Assembly: GCF_910596095.1 (NCBI RefSeq)
Contig: NC_056552.1
Location: 17,309,111 to 17,373,110 of the forward strand
Source of the DNA: Thunnus maccoyii
Lineage: Eukaryota > Chordata > Actinopteri > Scombriformes > Scombridae
Direction of reading: 5' to 3'
Length of the DNA stretch: 64,000 nucleotides
The first letter of the stretch is position 1. Every line of letters starts with the position of its first letter. The notes under the pieces were generated by a model. It ran no database searches, had not been told where the DNA came from, and was given only the letters and a program-made list of their open reading frames with translations. Below, piece after piece: positions 60,601 through 64,000 of the stretch. The position numbers were made by a program, and so were the translations under genes.

Positions 60601-62940
60601 GAAGTTGTCGTAGAGCACTGAAGTCGGTTTTGTCTAGAAAAAAAAAAACTTCCTTGTTAGTCACTGAATCCAGGTCAATTGAATTTACACTGAGCCTTAC
60701 ATTCATGCACATATTCACAACTGGCAGCTGCCCGGTGCATCCAGTCTTCTGTCGTCTTCTGAGCAGTCCCAGTGGAGCAGTACTGGTAGAAAGTCTTGCT
60801 CGAGGATACCTCAGTGAGAGGAGAGAACACTACTTGTTCATTTTCCCCAAACACATTTTACTCTCATGGGCTCAGAAATCATAACTGGCAACCTGCCAAC
60901 ATGTCTAGCCTCTAGACCAGCAGCTAGACACAACATGTGCTGCTTGTAGTAACAGCGATTTGCTTGTCATATTTGTGGTGAGACAGACAACAGCTAAATG
61001 TAGAAGCCAACAGTCATCCTACTCTGGAGACCAGTTCTGTCCAGATAAACCTCAACAGAACAAGCTCTGTGTTGGGATTTCATCAGTACTGTGTAGCCTG
61101 ATGGCAACTGGATGGATAATTTTACAATCTGGTTGTCAGTTTCACTGGCAGACTTTTACACGAGATGTGTAAATTATCACTGAGAGGTGCAAAATGTTTC
61201 ATCAGGCCAGTCTCACTTTCAACACTGATTGTGTTTATTTGGGCACAGATGCCACTCAGCATCTCATGTGTTTGTAAATCAGCAACAGATGATACAGATT
61301 ATAATCCTCTGGCACCTGGACAGTCAACACTGAAATTCATCTTTGTTTTAGTGACACATATTCATCCTGTATTCTGGTGCTTTCAGATTTCAGAATGGAT
61401 GTTAAGTTAGAAAATTATAACCCTACAAAGCAGCACAGTCATAAAAACTTCAAATTTCAAAGCTCAAATGAGTGATATTCCCTCAATATTGAACAGGACA
61501 CAAACTAAAATGCTAATCTGAAAGAAAAGATCAAGACTTTGTCACTTGTTCCTCATCATTCCTTATGTCAGGTTTATATAAAATGACAGCAGTAATCATC
61601 CCTAGAAGTATAGTTATTAATATAGTCATTAATACACTTGCAGTTGTCCTGTCAATCATAAGTACAGAGCGGTGATGTATGAGCTGGGCGGAGTATGTGC
61701 TCATTTAAAGACCTGCAGGCCTGAGGCGGGTTTATCTGGATCAGCTGCGATAGCTAAAGTCAGCCAACATCCGTATCATGCCAAGGCTGTTACTGAGCAG
61801 CGACTGTCATCACATCGATTTACAGCCAAGGCTCCGGGCGTAATGGAGCATTTTCAGATGTACTCCACGTGAGGACATCCCAACAATCGGGAGGGGAATC
61901 CCTGACCCCAGGCTCAGTCTGCACAGTTACTACCATGTGGTGTTAGTGGATTAAATATTGACCAAACCCATAGAGTGAGACTCATCTGAACCACATGATT
62001 AGATCAAACATCCCTGGAGTGTCAAGGAATCACACACACTCTTAATATCATTCATAAATCTCCACACGTGTCAAGTGATCTAATGCAGAGCCCAATGAGC
62101 AAGTAAAAAATAAAGCATTTATAAATGTTAAACTCAACCGAAGTGTAAAATATTAGTGTTGCCCACTGCTGCACTTAAGCTCCAACAATGGATATTAATT
62201 CTTATACAAGATTCATGTTTTAATTTTATACTTTTATTTAAGTTTTTACTTCTCAAACCTTCAAATATCACTTCCACAAAATTAACAGATTCCTGGGTTC
62301 CCGTTTAAGGTCCTGGAAATGGTTTCTGGTATTGACACATTTTCTGTCTGTTTTTGTCATGTGATCATCTATTTGTGGTTAAAATATAAATCAAAATTAA
62401 CAAAAAGTTGACTTTTTTTTTTTTAATAATCTGCTGCTTTAATGTCTGATAACAACCTGAAATACATTCAAATTTAAGACAAATGAACTGTTGTGTATCT
62501 GTCGATTTAAAACAAATAGAAAATGTTGGTTTTGCTCAGGTGGGAATACAACTGGGAATGCTTAAGTTTTGCTCTGAAATTGTGGCCAATAATCTGAGAT
62601 TAAAATACTTTATTTTTAATCATAACTCTGCATTTACATGTGTGAATGTCCACAGAATTAAAGGATAAAGAAGACCTGGCTGTAAAAGAAAAACTGACAG
62701 GGTTCAGACATTTCTCTTATCTGGATTCCTCAACTTTTCAAAATGCATTCAGCAGGACATTTTCAAACCTATTAACAGCATACAAATAAGATTTCATTCA
62801 AATCATAAAGTAGAGCTCAGCAGAACTTATTTTAACTACGCAGACTACTACACTACTGTTAAGAAGCGTACCTCTTTATCTGGTGGCGTGAACATAATTT
62901 AAACCGTATTTCATATCAGAAGAGAGTACAGTTTTGTAGA
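60601..62940. other. Intergenic DNA, no gene seen
   Basis: The open frames on both strands are short and lack recognisable motifs. At about 60,765-60,815 there is a degenerate fragment of the repeat noted at 30,775. AT-rich DNA with a T-run (about 62,413-62,424) follows. Part of the right end may be 3' UTR of the minus-strand gene at the window edge. Confidence 0.6.
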
Positions 62941-62996
62941 AACACTTCACAGTATTACAGCCTCTGATCCACAGTAGAGAGCTGCGCCGATCAGTC

Positions 62997-63023
62997 CCTC
63001 CTCCTCCTCCTCCTCCTCCTCCT
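62997..63023. repeat. CTC trinucleotide repeat
   Basis: About eight CTC (minus-strand GAG) units in the presumed 3' part of the minus-strand edge gene. Confidence 0.9.
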
Positions 63024-63157
63024 CTCTGTGCATTTTCACAACGCAGCTACAGGAGTCCAGTATACACCAGCACAAGCGTTTGAGGGTCAGATACCCTTCC
63101 TGCCTGCTTGTCGTTTCCCTGCAGCAGCTGCCGTTGCCTCTGGCGAGCTCTGGTCCA

Positions 63158-63307
63158 TCAGCCAATCCCCGAAGAGCAGCTGGTCAGCCGCTTCACTCCC
63201 CGAGCTGTTCTGGTCCGGCAGGGCTGGCCTTGTCTTTGGCCTTCTCCCATTTCATTGAGATTGTTCAGGGTGGTAAACTCACCCTCCGTCAACATAAGCA
63301 GAAGCCC
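63158..63307 (-). CDS. Possible extra 3' exon of the edge gene
   Basis: An acceptor after a T-rich tract (minus strand, TTTTTTTTAG ending at 63,308) opens an exon at 63,307 reading GLLLMLTEGEFTTLNNLNEM and onward to a TGA at 63,160-63,158. It joins in phase to the donor at 63,390 (CAAG|GTGAGT), but only in a frame one base off that of the preceding coding exons. It may be 3' UTR, an alternative C-terminus, or the true C-terminus hidden by an indel. Confidence 0.35.
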   Translation of the reverse strand, partial: GLLLMLTEGEFTTLNNLNEMGEGQRQGQPCRTRTARGVKRLTSCSSGIG

Positions 63308-63401
63308 CTAAAAAAAAGACAAAGAAAGGAAGTTAGAACACCTCTTCAGCACCTGTTATGTGAATCTAATCAGTTTCTTGTCATACTCACCTTGTAAATT
63401 G

Positions 63402-64000
63402 TTAAGGCCTTTCCCAGCTATCTGAGACTTTTTCAGGGGCACTCAGTCGCCTCAGACTCTGAAGTACAGTTTGCATGGTCCCTGCTGTTGTGATGAAACA
63501 ACCAGACACAAATGTTAGGAGACTCCACTGATGACACAATACCACTTTAATCACTGAGTATTAAACAGTCTTACCCAGTTCTTCTTGATAGGAATCCAAC
63601 TTCTTCATTAGCTCTACAACACTGGAGCGAGTCGGGACCCCCACAGCTACAAAGAGAAGTAAAGTCACATTTACTTTACTTTTTTTTTTTTTTTTTTAAC
63701 TGCAAAATGTAAAAAAATGTGTCTTCGGCACAGGACACCTTGACTCACCATTAACACCGGTGTCACCTTTTGTTTTATCTTCCACAGCAGTACAAAAGCT
63801 ACCGTTCCCGTCAGCGGGGAGACAGGAGAGCAGTTCAGAGCGGCAGGCTCTGGCATTGGTCAGCGTGGCGTTCATTTCCTGGGCCAGCCGGTGGTTCTCC
63901 ACCAGCTCAGTGTGGACCCTCCTCCATGCCATCTTGTCCTCCATGAGACATCCCTCCATCACAGTACGCAGCTCCTTCTCCTGAGACACCTGGCTCTGCA
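63402..64000 (-). CDS. Unidentified coiled-coil-like protein, C-terminal exons
   Basis: Three minus-strand exons join with consistent phase: up to 64000 down to 63749, then 63646-63575, then 63484 to a stop at 63404-63402. The first encodes QVSQEKELRTVMEGCLMEDK and MAWRRVHTELVENHRLAQEM, rich in Glu, Lys, Leu and Met as in a coiled coil. The second encodes VVELMKKLDSYQEELG and the third MQTVLQSLRRLSAPEK to SWERP and stop. Donors GTGAGT (63,748) and GTAAGA (63,574) and pyrimidine-AG acceptors support the exons. The gene continues past the window. TGCAG at 64,000-63,996 might itself be a splice acceptor. I do not recognise the family. In another frame the last exon continues open to a further spliced exon (see findings), so the true C-terminus is uncertain. 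Confidence 0.7.

Noticed and set aside
62947..63165. Minus-strand frame with a Glu-rich run near the CTC repeat.
   Set aside because: The Glu run comes from the trinucleotide repeat and the rest shows no motif; it probably lies in the 3' UTR of the edge gene.

Overview
The window reads as nuclear DNA of a ray-finned fish, most likely a percomorph teleost. It has spliced genes with GT-AG introns, many CA/GT microsatellites, degenerate L2-type and R2-type non-LTR retrotransposons, and hAT-like and palindromic miniature elements of kinds common in teleosts. I saw no prokaryotic or viral gene organisation.

Layout. Positions 1-45,204 are dominated by one plus-strand gene, rhbdl1, encoding the rhomboid-family protein RHBDL1. 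Its eight coding exons (2,829-45,204) sum to 372 codons plus stop, are separated by introns from 160 bp to 16 kb, and carry the Ser-His catalytic dyad. Intron 1 (13.5 kb) holds a transposon pile-up at 8.8-14.6 kb: a broken L2-like LINE on the plus strand, an internally deleted LINE with a restriction-like endonuclease on the minus strand, an ~88-bp tandem repeat between two direct repeats, and an L2-like 3' end with a duplicated flank. Intron 5 (16 kb) carries two copies of one teleost interspersed repeat, a nested miniature-element composite and a 178-bp palindromic element. From 45,205 to about 50,840 comes the likely rhbdl1 3' UTR or convergent intergenic DNA, with a telomere-like motif inside an inverted repeat.

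On the minus strand at 51,153-53,771 is a five-exon gene for a 236-residue protein with a helix-hairpin-helix signature and a basic C-terminus. I recognise it as a conserved fish protein but cannot give it a function. It diverges from wdr24 (plus, 55,891-60,046), whose nine coding exons give a 789-residue WDR24, a GATOR2 subunit with an N-terminal beta-propeller and C-terminal zinc-binding domains. The ~2.1 kb between them holds an E2F-like and an ETS-like site. After 2.8 kb without a gene, the right edge contains the last exons of a minus-strand gene for an unidentified, coiled-coil-like protein.

The genes do not form a pathway. RHBDL1 is a membrane protein of the secretory system and WDR24 acts in lysosomal amino-acid signalling to mTORC1. 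RHBDL1 and WDR24 are also near neighbours on human 16p13.3, so the block looks like conserved synteny. I found no convincing undescribed system. The best leads are the orphan helix-hairpin-helix gene, the frame conflict in the right-edge gene, the rhbdl1 start exon, and the transposon structures.
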